A DNA stretch of 64,000 bases from Paenibacillus andongensis (GTDB taxonomy: Bacteria; Bacillota; Bacilli; Paenibacillales; NBRC-103111): positions 7,385,001 to 7,449,000 of the forward strand of contig NZ_CP104467.1 of NCBI RefSeq assembly GCF_025369935.1. Direction: 5' to 3'. Below, piece after piece: positions 50,972 through 60,028 of this stretch (position 1 is the stretch's first letter; each line of letters starts with the position of its first letter). The position numbers and the translations under genes were made by a program. The notes below the pieces were generated by a model. The model ran no database searches. It saw only the letters and a list, made by a program, of their open reading frames with translations, and was not told the origin of the DNA.

Positions 50972-51355
50972 ATGAGTGAGGTTCGTGTGCCAAGTCCGAT
51001 TAAGAATCGAATTAGCAACGTCTTTATTCCCGTTAGGAATATTGAACATGCACGAGATTGGTATTGTAAGTTACTTGGTGTAGCTCCTGACGGGGAAATC
51101 TTGTTCGGACACCTCTACGCTCTTCCCATGGACGGAACATCCCTTGTGCTTGATCAAATGCCCATGTGGGGCGGCAACGAGCCTGGTGGCCCTCCAACTT
51201 ATCAAACACCTGCTTTTATGTTTCAAACCGAGAATATTCAAGCTTCTTATGAATTCATGAAAAATAACGAGGTGGAGCTTGTTACAGAGATCCAAAATGA
51301 GCAATGGTTTGCATTTCGAGATCCGGACGGTAACCTGTTAATGGTTTGTAAATAA
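50972..51355 (+). CDS. VOC-superfamily (glyoxalase-like) protein
   Basis: 127 residues. VOC fold with ISNVFIPVRNIEHARDWYCKLLGVAP in the first half and PAFMFQTENIQASYEFMKNNEVELV ... FAFRDPDGNLLMVCK in the second. The C-terminal FRDPDGN motif is typical of glyoxalase/bleomycin-resistance-like proteins. ATG at 50972 with GGAGG ten bases upstream. Substrate unknown. One of three VOC genes within 4 kb. Confidence 0.88.
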   Translation: MSEVRVPSPIKNRISNVFIPVRNIEHARDWYCKLLGVAPDGEILFGHLYALPMDGTSLVLDQMPMWGGNEPGGPPTYQTPAFMFQTENIQASYEFMKNNEVELVTEIQNEQWFAFRDPDGNLLMVCK

Positions 51356-51416
51356 ACGTATAGACAGTCTCCATCAGCATCTGAATACTTAAAGCGACAA
51401 GGATCATACTATATCC

Positions 51417-51728
51417 ATGACAAAACTTACTTTTACAGCCGATCAATTGGTCAGTTCTACCACAGCTTCCAAAAAATTTGGCGAGCTGCGCAAGAAAGCG
51501 AAAGATCGACCCCAATTCATAACCGAGAACGGTGTCGTCGATACGGTAATGGTTGGGTATCCTTACTTCGAGCAAATGTTTGCACGACTGGCTCAGCTAG
51601 AAGAACAGGAGGAAGAGCGCATCCTGAATGAACGAATCGATCGACTCACGCAAGACCCAGCCTCCATGTTGATTTGGACAGATATTCGCAAAGAACCACA
51701 CGAAGGAGCGATTGGCTATTCGTTTTGA
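51417..51728 (+). CDS. Phd/YefM-like antitoxin
   Basis: 103 residues. N-terminal region (VSSTTASKKFGELRKKAKDRPQFITENGVVDTVMVGYPYFEQM) matches the Phd/YefM DNA-binding antitoxin fold; the C-terminal half is charged and probably wraps the toxin. Overlaps the toxin gene by 17 bases, antitoxin first, the usual order. Expected to repress its own promoter. Confidence 0.85.
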   Translation: MTKLTFTADQLVSSTTASKKFGELRKKAKDRPQFITENGVVDTVMVGYPYFEQMFARLAQLEEQEEERILNERIDRLTQDPASMLIWTDIRKEPHEGAIGYSF

Positions 51729-52074
51729 TGCAGGAGCAGCTCAGGAGTATTGGCAGTTGGATATATCCGTATTAGATGCAGTCAATCAAGCAATCGATGA
51801 ATTAAGTTACCGAGGGAATGAGGTTGGCGAAGAGTTTAGCCATTGTTCGAATCCTAAATTCGCAGGTTGTAAAGCGATTACCCTACAAGACGTTGACATT
51901 CGAATAGTTTTTAGGATAACGAACGATATCGCAGAAATTTTGCGTGTGGCCCCTGTTTCTAAAATAATGGCAGCTGATGCCCCTAATCATAGGGTTTTGG
52001 AGCATTTTCCAGGCAACCATCGAAATGAATTCATTTTAGCTATCCAAAAATGGAAACAAGAATACGAGCACTGA
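51712..52074 (+). CDS. RelE/ParE-like toxin
   Basis: 120 residues from a TTG at 51712 preceded by AAGGAG; the start lies inside the antitoxin gene. RelE/ParE superfamily character: an N-terminal helical hairpin (EYWQLDISVLDAVNQAIDELS), a central strand pair (CKAITLQDVDIRIVFRITND) and a C-terminal strand (AEILRVAPVSK). Catalytic assignment (mRNase or gyrase inhibitor) cannot be made. The C-terminal ~35 residues extend beyond the usual ~90-residue toxin. Confidence 0.8.
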   Translation: MAIRFDAGAAQEYWQLDISVLDAVNQAIDELSYRGNEVGEEFSHCSNPKFAGCKAITLQDVDIRIVFRITNDIAEILRVAPVSKIMAADAPNHRVLEHFPGNHRNEFILAIQKWKQEYEH

Positions 52075-52089
52075 GGCCGTATATTCTTA

Positions 52090-52464
52090 TTAAAGCCATT
52101 CAATAAATTCAAGTCGATTGCCGAATGGATCATTCAAATAGAATCGTTTGACTCCCTCGTCGTCCCTTGCATCATCTGGAACGATTTGTATGTTATGACT
52201 CATCAAATATCTCTGCAACTCGTCTAATTGACTGACCTGAAAGGCTGGATGAGCTTTTGCAGCAGGAACAAAATCCTTCTGAACCCCAATGTGAACCTGA
52301 TGAATACCGCATTGAAACCAAACTCCGCCGCGTTTTCTTAAGTTCTCCGGTTTCGGGATTTCTGTCCAGCCTAGTAATTTCGCGAAAAAGTTTCTCGCTT
52401 CATCTTCACAACCTTCAGGAGCCGCTAATTGAATATGGTCAATCCCATGAAACGAAAAGTTCAT
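52090..52464 (-). CDS. VOC-superfamily protein
   Basis: 124 residues with a clear VOC pattern: FHGIDHIQLAAPEGCEDEARNFFAKLLGWTEIPKP (metal-ligand-type H at 10), IHQVHIGVQ, HPAFQVSQLDELQRYL and FYLNDPFGNRLEFIEW (E at the last strand). These positions are compatible with a metal-binding lyase or dioxygenase. ATG at 52464 with AGGAGGGG upstream. Convergent with the toxin gene. Confidence 0.88.
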   Translation of the reverse strand: MNFSFHGIDHIQLAAPEGCEDEARNFFAKLLGWTEIPKPENLRKRGGVWFQCGIHQVHIGVQKDFVPAAKAHPAFQVSQLDELQRYLMSHNIQIVPDDARDDEGVKRFYLNDPFGNRLEFIEWL

Positions 52465-52608
52465 ACATAACCCCTCCTAAGAAATTTCACGTGATGAAAC
52501 ATAGTTTCGTTTTTTAATTTTAATTTTATCAGTAACTTCCTTTAAATTCCACTGTTTTTGTGCTATGAGTGAGACGGGGTGCCGCTATTGCTCGTGTTAT
52601 CTTCATTT

Positions 52609-52681
52609 CTATTGGAGAAATTCCAATAGCATACGGTATCCATAATCCTGAATCAGAACTCCATTGGAAAAATTCCAATGG
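52609..52681. repeat. Two related TTGGA-TTCCAA hairpins
   Basis: CTATTGGA-N5-TCCAATAG (52609-52629) and CCATTGGAA-AAA-TTCCAATGG (52661-52681), centres 52 bases apart, with a shared core. They lie in a gene-free stretch (52465-53259) between the VOC gene and the helicase gene. Further on, two CATCCC-N-GGGCTTC segments (around 52776 and 52840) also resemble each other. Confidence 0.7.
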
Positions 52682-52897
52682 AATTCAACTGATGCTCCAC
52701 AATTTCAGAGATTTACTTGCTTTTGTAAGAAAAATCGTCAGGGTGTTCTTAACGCTCCTTTTGCTTTAGCGAACATCCCTAGGGGCTTCTCGCTGTTTTC
52801 CGATGTACAACAAGACTTTTGCGTTTAGTAGTTGGCATCCCCTTAGGGCTTCACTAATGTACGAGGAGAACGATAATCCACTCAAGGTCCACAATAA

Positions 52898-53080
52898 CTG
52901 CGAAAGTGCAGGTATTTTTCCTAAAATCGTTTGAAAAGAGAAAATGCCTGCTATTATGCAGGAATTTTAAGCCTTTCCATCCTGAAATTAAAAAAGACCG
53001 TAAAAGCCTGCACGATTGCAGGCTTTTACGAATAGGAGCTATTCAAAGAAAAAAAGTATGTATAATTGCAGGTTTATCAC
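52898..53080. repeat. Four tandem hairpin units around a TGCAGG core
   Basis: TGCAGG occurs at 52907, 52957, 53017 and 53067, i.e. spaced 50, 60 and 50 bases. Most units show a CCTGC-N6-GCAGG type hairpin; the third is extended to perfect 12-base arms GTAAAAGCCTGC / GCAGGCTTTTAC around ACGATT. The sequence between is A-rich and only loosely conserved. It looks like a degenerate intergenic repeat family rather than a gene. Confidence 0.7.
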
Positions 53081-53153
53081 AAAGCGACCATAGATACTTC
53101 TTCTCGTTAAATTTCGCTCCAACCCAAAACATATAAATTCTTATCTTTCAACG

Positions 53154-53196
53154 AAAGGCGAAGATCCCTCTATACAAAAGGGTTCTCCGCCTTTTT
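53154..53196. terminator. Terminator hairpin downstream of the helicase gene
   Basis: AAAGGCG and CGCCTTT arms with inner AGATCCCT / AGGGTTCT imperfect pairing. The T-run is stronger on the plus strand, though the only adjacent gene ending here is on the minus strand. Confidence 0.55.
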
Positions 53197-53259
53197 CAGT
53201 ACCTCGCTCTAAGTATGGCTATATTCGCAAAGCATAACATAAAACTACTAACGCTGGCC

Positions 53260-55602
53260 CTACAGCACTGTGTAGTCACGCCACTCTTCAGGCAGTAGAC
53301 GTTGATATAGCGGCTGCAGGTAGCGATCGTCGATCAACAGTAGAACGCCGCGATCTGTTTCGGAGCGGATCAAGCGCCCGCCTGCCTGCTGCACTTTGTT
53401 CATGCCTGGGAACACATAGGCATACTCGTAGCCGTTTTTCCCGGTACTGTCCATATACGACTTGATAAGGTTGCGTTCAGGCCCCAGCTGCGGCAAACCG
53501 ACTCCGACGACGGCTACGCCTGTTAGCCGATCCCCCACTAGATCAATGCCCTCTGAGAAGATGCCGCCCATCACAGCAAAGCCTACAAGCGTCTTCTCCG
53601 TTCCCGATTGAAACTCCGCCAGAAAGTGCTCCCGCTCCTCCTCCGACATCTGCGTCTGCTGTACAAGAACTCGGAGCTCCCTTTCCGGTTGCTCTGGATG
53701 CAGGGCCTCCTGCTCACCTACGAGATCAGTGAAAGCCTCATACACGCTGCTCATATAGGCATACGAAGGGAAAAACACCAAATAATTACCCGAACGCTTC
53801 GCCACCAGCTCATATAGCGAGCGGGCAATCGGCTCACGACTGCGCTCGCGATCCTGGTAGCGAGTAGACAGAGGCTGAACGAAGACATCCAGCTGCTCTT
53901 TGGAAAAAGGAGACGGCACCGTCACAGAATAGTCGTCCTCCCCAGCTCCTAGCGTGTCCATGAAGTAGGACAGCGGTGAGAGGGTCGCCGAGAAAAACAC
54001 ATGCGACCGATATCCCTTGCCCATCTGCCGAAGCAAGTGGGAGGGATCGAGGCAGAATAGTTTCACGCTGACCTCGTTCCTGTCACATGCCATGAACGTC
54101 ACATACCGTTCATCGTATAGCTTCGCTATGCGCACAAAATTTTGTGCGCCGAAGTATGCCTCCAACAGCAGCGGGGCTGTTGGCGTTGTGGGTGTTGCCG
54201 CGCCTGCCCCGGCCAGCTCTTTTTCCGCTGCTGCAATAAACACGTCCAGCAGTCCAATCAATGGCTCCGGCAGCTCAGGCTCCACCTGCATCTGGCGATC
54301 CCCTATTTGCTTACGCAGCGCAATAAAGTACTGATTAATGGCCTTAGCCGCATCATGCAGCTCAGCCCGTAAACCCTTGAACTCACGCTGTAGCGCAAGG
54401 AAATCCGATTTATTTAACACGCTAGAATACATCTCTCGCGCACGGTCCACTAAATTATGAGCCTCATCTACAAGGAGTGAGGTTTGCCGCTTCTGTTCCT
54501 CGAACAGCCTTTTCAAATTCACACGAGGGTCGAAAATATAATTATAGTCGCAAATGACAGCATCCGCAGCATAGGCGACATCGAGTGAGAACTCAAAAGG
54601 ACACACCCGATGCTTTCGCGCATACGACTCAATAACTGTGCGGGTCATGATAGTCTCATGTCTCAGCAGATCGAGCACAGCTTCATTGATCCGGTCATAA
54701 TAGCCGTCGGCGAACTCACAATGCTCCTTCGAGCACCGCACTTCCTCCTTAAAGCACACTTTCTCCTTCGCCGTGATCGTGACAACTTGCAGCCTAAGTC
54801 CCCCAGCCTGCAGCAGTGAATAAGCTTCTTCCGCAGCGGTACGGGTAGTTGTTCTCGCCGTCAAATAAAAAATCCTCTGCAGCAGCCCCTCGCCAATCGC
54901 TTTGACTGATGGAAACAGGGTCGACATCGTCTTACCGATGCCTGTTGGCGCCTTGGCGAACAGCTTGCGCCCTTCATTTATCGTTTTGTACACCGCACCG
55001 GCCAGCTTACGCTGCCCTTCACGATAATTCGGGAACGGGAACGACAGCTCCTTGATGCTCTGATTCCTGCGCTGTTCATGCTCGTTTCTAGCCTGCGCAT
55101 AAGGATAATACCGCTCCACCACGTCAAGCATGAACTGTTCAAGCTCATCCGATGAAACTTCAACAACAAATCGCCGAGTCTCTTCCGTATCAACCTGCAT
55201 ATACGTAAGTTGGATTCGCATACAGCTTAACCCTCGATCTTTGGCCACCATATAGGCATAGCACTTTGCTTGTGCCCAGTGGACCGGATAGGAATCCTCC
55301 TCGATCTGCCCAATATCGGATGAGGTGGATTTAATTTCGTCCACGGTAACCGTCACGCCATCCGCATCCATTAGAAGCCCGTCACAGCGCCCATCGATGA
55401 CAAATAAAAGATCCTCATAAGGGATCTCAGCCGAAACATAAACCTCATGCTGGTCTGACTCGCCATATTGTTTCTGCAGTTTCTGGTGGGCTTTGGTCCC
55501 TTCCGTCAGCGCTCGACTTGTCCGAAAACCTGACTCGATACTGCCGCTGCGATATACATATTCCACCAAGGAGCGTACGGAAATGTTGACGTTAGGGGTC
55601 AT
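53260..55602 (-). CDS. XPD/DinG-like Fe-S helicase with N-terminal PD-(D/E)xK nuclease domain
   Basis: 780 residues. Residues 1-175 form a RecB-like nuclease domain with D74 (GRCDG) and the D88-E89-I90-K91 motif. The helicase part has Walker A APTGIGKT (218-225), four cysteines in iron-sulfur-cluster spacing (C283, C290, C295, C334), Walker B DEAH (379-382) and C-terminal motifs (VFFSATLS, GGIFSEGIDLVGD, QAGGRLIRSETDRG). Expected activity: 5'-3' DNA unwinding coupled to cleavage, in repair. Such fusions are known in Bacillota; this one stands alone. Confidence 0.88.
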   Translation of the reverse strand: MTPNVNISVRSLVEYVYRSGSIESGFRTSRALTEGTKAHQKLQKQYGESDQHEVYVSAEIPYEDLLFVIDGRCDGLLMDADGVTVTVDEIKSTSSDIGQIEEDSYPVHWAQAKCYAYMVAKDRGLSCMRIQLTYMQVDTEETRRFVVEVSSDELEQFMLDVVERYYPYAQARNEHEQRRNQSIKELSFPFPNYREGQRKLAGAVYKTINEGRKLFAKAPTGIGKTMSTLFPSVKAIGEGLLQRIFYLTARTTTRTAAEEAYSLLQAGGLRLQVVTITAKEKVCFKEEVRCSKEHCEFADGYYDRINEAVLDLLRHETIMTRTVIESYARKHRVCPFEFSLDVAYAADAVICDYNYIFDPRVNLKRLFEEQKRQTSLLVDEAHNLVDRAREMYSSVLNKSDFLALQREFKGLRAELHDAAKAINQYFIALRKQIGDRQMQVEPELPEPLIGLLDVFIAAAEKELAGAGAATPTTPTAPLLLEAYFGAQNFVRIAKLYDERYVTFMACDRNEVSVKLFCLDPSHLLRQMGKGYRSHVFFSATLSPLSYFMDTLGAGEDDYSVTVPSPFSKEQLDVFVQPLSTRYQDRERSREPIARSLYELVAKRSGNYLVFFPSYAYMSSVYEAFTDLVGEQEALHPEQPERELRVLVQQTQMSEEEREHFLAEFQSGTEKTLVGFAVMGGIFSEGIDLVGDRLTGVAVVGVGLPQLGPERNLIKSYMDSTGKNGYEYAYVFPGMNKVQQAGGRLIRSETDRGVLLLIDDRYLQPLYQRLLPEEWRDYTVL

Positions 55603-55700
55603 TCTATGTTTTCTCCGTCCTAGAACATTTGTTCTTTATTGTAGCATGCGCCATTACCAAATAGCTACCTCTCTCACTATAAATGGAAGTATAAACACAT

Positions 55701-55737
55701 AAAACGGACAAAGGAGGGCTCCTTTGTCCGTTTTCAA
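55701..55737. terminator. Bidirectional terminator between the response regulator and helicase genes
   Basis: Perfect 16-base arms AAAACGGACAAAGGAG (55701-55716) and CTCCTTTGTCCGTTTT (55719-55734). The right arm reaches into the response regulator stop codon, so termination begins immediately after translation ends. Confidence 0.85.
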
Positions 55738-57356
55738 TTCTCCCCAGACATATACTTCGTCCTAAATTCTGAAGGTGTCATCCCGATATGCTTCTTGAAC
55801 ACCTCACTGAAATATCGCCTATCCCCGTATCCGGTTGCATAGGCAATTTCCTGAACTTGATGACCGGCAAGCAGCCTGTTTTTCGCCAGTTCCATCCGCT
55901 CTTGCGTGACAAACTGCATAAAGGTCATACCTATCGTTTTTTTGAACAGGTTGGCAAAATAGCTTCCGCTGAGATGAACAAGCCTCGCGCTGCTTTGCAC
56001 CGATAGATCCTCATGAAGATGGCTGCGGATATAGTGTACAGACTCCTCAATGATGGATGAGGCAGCACTTGCCCGCGACCGTTCAATTAACTCGCAGCAC
56101 AGCTGAGATAGCTGCTGCAGCTTCCCTTTCAATTTACTCATAGAGATCGACCCCAGCATACTCCTGTCACGAACACTCTGTAGAATACTTATTGCATCTT
56201 CTTGTGCAACGATTTCCAACAAAACACGGATCATCATGTAGGCGAGCTCATAATACAAACTAATGACATATTCAGGTTCAGGCATTTCTTCCGCACTCAT
56301 AAATTCAGCGAAAATGTGCGTTATGATCTCGGATGCTTTTTCCGAATTGCCGCTGCGTATGCTGTATAAAAGCTCTTTTTCCATATCGACGGAGCAATAA
56401 ATACGTCTGATATCGGTCGTTATTACTTCATTGTAACTAAACACCCCGTTGCCTCCGGTGTAAAAATGGTACGATAAAGCGGCAACTGCTTGATCGTACG
56501 AACTAGCGAGCTCGTTGATGCGGGGAATAGCTAAGCCAAGACCGATAGATACCGTAAATCGCGTATACATGGCAATGTGCTGACAGCATTTTTCCGCGAT
56601 CTCCATGCTGCTATTTCCCTCTTTTTCATTAAATACAGTGACAAATCGCTCCATTGTCTCTCTGAAAACGATACAAGTCGCATAAGCAGATACCGTTTCT
56701 TCAACGATATTTTGCAAAGCGAATCGCAGTAATTCCGCTTCTTGAACTGGAATGTGAAGGCATCGCTCCTCAAAGTTGTCAATTTCCAGGACCATGACTG
56801 TCAAGTTCTCTTTGGCAAGCGGTATTTCTAGAAACTCCCAGCGCTTAAGAATATTCTCTTCCTCACCGCGATGGTGCAGCAGCAGTTGCAAAAACTCTTG
56901 CTGCAACATCGGTATGCTTGTCTTAACCCTCTGCTCCAGCTGCCAGCGTTTACGAGCTTCACTTCGCTCTTCTTCGAGTACTAGCTTTGCCTTAAGAACA
57001 GCCTCCACGATCTCAGCCAACGAGAACGGCTTCGCTATAAAATCGAATGCCCCCAATTTAAGTGCCTGCTGGGCGTATTCAAAATCTGTGAATCCCGTTA
57101 TGAAAATGATTTTGCAGTTTGGATATTTCGCCTTGACTCGCTCCGTTAAGGCCAGTCCATCTATTTTTGGCATTCGAATATCGGTAATGATGATATCTGG
57201 CGACATCTCTTCGATCAATCGAAGCCCATCTTCACCGTTCGTCGCTGTACCGACTACATGAATGCCATGCTCACTCCACCGCACACTTTTGGAAATACCC
57301 TCAATCACAGCCACAATATCGTCGATAACACACATCTTCCAGTCGTTAGTCTGCAT
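55734..57356 (-). CDS. YesN-type response regulator (receiver + AraC DNA-binding domain)
   Basis: 540 residues. Receiver domain 1-125 with D12/D13 and phospho-acceptor D59 (IIITDIRMP), K at FIAKPF. A large central region of unassigned function follows, then two AraC-type helix-turn-helices in the last 100 residues (SVQSSARLVHLSGSYFANLFKKTIG; VQEIAYATGYGDRRYFSEVFKKHIGMTPSEFR). It pairs with the kinase 19 bases upstream and probably activates the adjacent polysaccharide-uptake genes. Confidence 0.93.
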   Translation of the reverse strand: MQTNDWKMCVIDDIVAVIEGISKSVRWSEHGIHVVGTATNGEDGLRLIEEMSPDIIITDIRMPKIDGLALTERVKAKYPNCKIIFITGFTDFEYAQQALKLGAFDFIAKPFSLAEIVEAVLKAKLVLEEERSEARKRWQLEQRVKTSIPMLQQEFLQLLLHHRGEEENILKRWEFLEIPLAKENLTVMVLEIDNFEERCLHIPVQEAELLRFALQNIVEETVSAYATCIVFRETMERFVTVFNEKEGNSSMEIAEKCCQHIAMYTRFTVSIGLGLAIPRINELASSYDQAVAALSYHFYTGGNGVFSYNEVITTDIRRIYCSVDMEKELLYSIRSGNSEKASEIITHIFAEFMSAEEMPEPEYVISLYYELAYMMIRVLLEIVAQEDAISILQSVRDRSMLGSISMSKLKGKLQQLSQLCCELIERSRASAASSIIEESVHYIRSHLHEDLSVQSSARLVHLSGSYFANLFKKTIGMTFMQFVTQERMELAKNRLLAGHQVQEIAYATGYGDRRYFSEVFKKHIGMTPSEFRTKYMSGEN

Positions 57357-57375
57357 ACACTTCCCACTCTTTTCT

Positions 57376-59103
57376 TCATGGATAAGATGGAATCGTTATG
57401 GTCGCTTTGGTAAATAAACCAGGTTCGCTTGCTAGATGCAATGCGGCATCATTGCCATACTCGAGATTTAGACGCTTCTGAACATTGTACAGCGCGTATC
57501 CATTCAGTTCCTGCCCGGGTTCCTTTATAGCGGAAAGCCCTTCCCCATTGTCCTCGACCTCGAGCACAAGCAGCTTCCCGTTCTGTACGATACGAATGTG
57601 AATGAATCCACCTTTTTGTTTATTTTTAAATCCGTGCAGGATCGAGTTCTCTACAAGCGGTTGCAGCAAAATTTTCAAAATATGTTGTTTTATATCCACA
57701 TCACTCTGCACATCAACCTGAAAGTCAAACAAGGCTGTGTAACATTGCTTTTGAATGTTCAAATACTGCGTCACATGGGTAATTTCGTTCTCTAAAGTAG
57801 TGAGTTCACGACCTTTGTTCAATCCGAGTTGAAACAAACGAGAGAGTGAAAGCACCATATTTTGCACGTGTTCATGCTCTTGAAGCTGACTTTTCCAATA
57901 AATCGTGTTCAAGGTGTTGTACAGAAAATGCGGATCGATCTGCGCTTGCATCGCTTTCAGTTCTGCCTTCCGCTTCTCCGTCTCCGCTTCCTTTACCTCA
58001 TGGAATAAACGGTTGATTTCATCTAACATTCGGTTAAAGCGATACCCCACCTGCGTGATTTCATCTCGAAATACGCTTTCGAACCGGACATTCAATTGGT
58101 TCAGCCCCACTTTTTTCATTACGGTTTGGAGTCGATTCAGCGGCAGAAGCAGCAATCGGGTTAACAGTCTCGCGAACAGGATGGAGACCAACAGACAGAT
58201 GAGAATAATCGCAATCATTGCCCACTTGATGTTACCCATTTGCTGCAGCAGGCTCGATTTGGGGAGTACACTGAACATGACCCATTCTTTGGCCGACCCC
58301 AGCCTTTTATAATTGACGAAATAGTCTTTTCCATCGGCCTGATAATCGAAATAGCCTTCATCGTTTTGCAGGGCATGCTGAACAGCACTATTCTGGTTGA
58401 AATCTGGAAATAGACCGAAGTCCGAAGGGAAAATCATCTCTCCCTCGCGGGAAAGCAGCATGAAACGCCCTTCGTTCCAGTCTAAATATTGGTTAATGTA
58501 CTTTTTAAGTTCCTCTACTTTCACATTCGCAAGCACATACTTGCCACTTAAAGCTTCATTCATAGCCCCTTCCGTCAAAAAGGAGACCATATCATTCTTC
58601 TCGTTATAGAACGGATCTACATGTCCCGCTATCCAGAACTCAAGGTGCCTGTCTGATGAAGCTTTGGCCTTAGTGTAAAGTGTCGTAGAATAGAAAGATT
58701 GTCGCGGAAGTCCGATTTTCGAAGTTTCATAGTATTGGCCATCTGGCGTTGCAATGAGAATGGAATTAATTAAAGGTTCAATTAATTTCAGCTGTATGAA
58801 CACCGATTGCAAAGCGGATAGGTGCGTATAATAATTTTGAAAATCAGATGAGGGTTCCAGCCCGACAGCTCTTCTGTAATCCGTGTTCATCATCATAGAG
58901 AAAATGGACGTCTTGATTTTGTTCAGCTTTTCATCCAGCGCTTGCGATGTTTTGTTAAGAGTATCCTGACTAAGACGGTATGCATTTTGTTCAGCTACAC
59001 CCGCTGCAATCCGATAAGCAAGCAACCCTGTAGCCAGTATCGCCAAGGATACTACAAGTATGAAAGCCATCCAAATCCTCTGGCGAAAAGACAATCTGTA
59101 CAT
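57376..59103 (-). CDS. YesM-type sensor histidine kinase
   Basis: About 575 residues. Transmembrane helices near residues 10-30 and 280-300 flank a large extracellular dCache-like sensor. A HAMP segment (LLPLNRLQTVMKKVGLNQLNVRFES), the His_kinase domain (AMQAQIDPHFLYNTLNTIYW, phospho-acceptor H) and an ATPase domain (LLQPLVENSILHGF; EVEDNGEG) follow. The ATG at 59103 is preferred to a GTG at 59130, but neither has a strong ribosome binding site. Likely senses the oligosaccharides released by the PL8 lyase. Confidence 0.9.
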   Translation of the reverse strand: MYRLSFRQRIWMAFILVVSLAILATGLLAYRIAAGVAEQNAYRLSQDTLNKTSQALDEKLNKIKTSIFSMMMNTDYRRAVGLEPSSDFQNYYTHLSALQSVFIQLKLIEPLINSILIATPDGQYYETSKIGLPRQSFYSTTLYTKAKASSDRHLEFWIAGHVDPFYNEKNDMVSFLTEGAMNEALSGKYVLANVKVEELKKYINQYLDWNEGRFMLLSREGEMIFPSDFGLFPDFNQNSAVQHALQNDEGYFDYQADGKDYFVNYKRLGSAKEWVMFSVLPKSSLLQQMGNIKWAMIAIILICLLVSILFARLLTRLLLLPLNRLQTVMKKVGLNQLNVRFESVFRDEITQVGYRFNRMLDEINRLFHEVKEAETEKRKAELKAMQAQIDPHFLYNTLNTIYWKSQLQEHEHVQNMVLSLSRLFQLGLNKGRELTTLENEITHVTQYLNIQKQCYTALFDFQVDVQSDVDIKQHILKILLQPLVENSILHGFKNKQKGGFIHIRIVQNGKLLVLEVEDNGEGLSAIKEPGQELNGYALYNVQKRLNLEYGNDAALHLASEPGLFTKATITIPSYP

Positions 59104-59174
59104 CAAGCCCACGTCAATCCCCAGCCTCACTTTAGGTTCTTAGCCCTGATCTTAACACGTCAATGACGCACCAC

Positions 59175-60005
59175 TCAACCCTTTAATGCTCCCACATTCA
59201 TCTGCACAAAGGACTTGTTCGCAAGCAGGTAGATCAACAACATTGGAACCATGGAAATGCAAGCTCCCGTTAACATGAGATGACTTTGCACAGCCCCTCC
59301 ATAGCCATAGCGAATGTTAGCCAGACCAACCGTAATTGGCTGCAGATCCGGCTGCGACATAGTGAATACGAGCGGCATGATGTAATTGTTCCACGCTCCT
59401 CTGAACGCGAATAAAGCAACGACACCTATCGCCGGTGTGCAAAGCGGCAGAATGATTCGTGAAAAGATATAGAACGATCCAGCGCCATCGATCATGGCTG
59501 CCTCGTCCAAATCTTTGGATATCCCTTTAATAAACGCATATAGAATAAAAAAGGTTGTTCCGCCCGCCCCGGTCATCATAATAATTAATCCGAAAATTGA
59601 TTTATGCAAACCGAGCATGACCATGATTTGATAAGCAGGCTTCAGGGTAATTACACCCATGTGAATAAACATCATGGCGGAGTATACCCCGATGAGCAGC
59701 TTCTTGCCGGGAAAGTCTTTACGCGCGACAGCGTAGGCGGCCAAGGCACAAATGATGATTGTTGTAATCGTCGCACTAATGCTGTAAATCAAGCTGTTCC
59801 ACACGTATCTGGAGAATTTGGCTTCTTTCCACGTGTACATGTAGTTCTCAAACTGCCAAACATTCGGCAGTATGGACGTGCCAGCATTTAGCTCCTGATT
59901 CGTCTTAAAGGAACCGAGCATGGCGAGTACAATGGGAAGCAACAGAAGCGCCGCAACCGAAAGTAAAAATATCCATGTGATGATTCTGCCCGATATGCGC
60001 GGCAT
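59175..60005 (-). CDS. ABC transporter permease, LplC/YtcP-like (MalG type)
   Basis: 276 residues, six helices, EAA loop DEAAMIDGAGSFYIFSRIILPLCTPA. Together with the gene before it forms the membrane pair of a CUT1-type oligosaccharide importer. The C-terminus (NKSFVQMNVGALKG) is typical of these permeases. Same strand and order as the lyase, binding protein and YesMN genes; no ATPase in the set. Confidence 0.93.
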   Translation of the reverse strand: MPRISGRIITWIFLLSVAALLLLPIVLAMLGSFKTNQELNAGTSILPNVWQFENYMYTWKEAKFSRYVWNSLIYSISATITTIIICALAAYAVARKDFPGKKLLIGVYSAMMFIHMGVITLKPAYQIMVMLGLHKSIFGLIIMMTGAGGTTFFILYAFIKGISKDLDEAAMIDGAGSFYIFSRIILPLCTPAIGVVALFAFRGAWNNYIMPLVFTMSQPDLQPITVGLANIRYGYGGAVQSHLMLTGACISMVPMLLIYLLANKSFVQMNVGALKG

Positions 60006-60028
60006 AAATTACCCTCCTTTCGCATTCC

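Noticed and set aside
52898..53080. CRISPR array
   Set aside because: The repeated core is only about 6-12 bases, flanks are not identical, spacing varies (50, 60, 50) and there are no cas genes.
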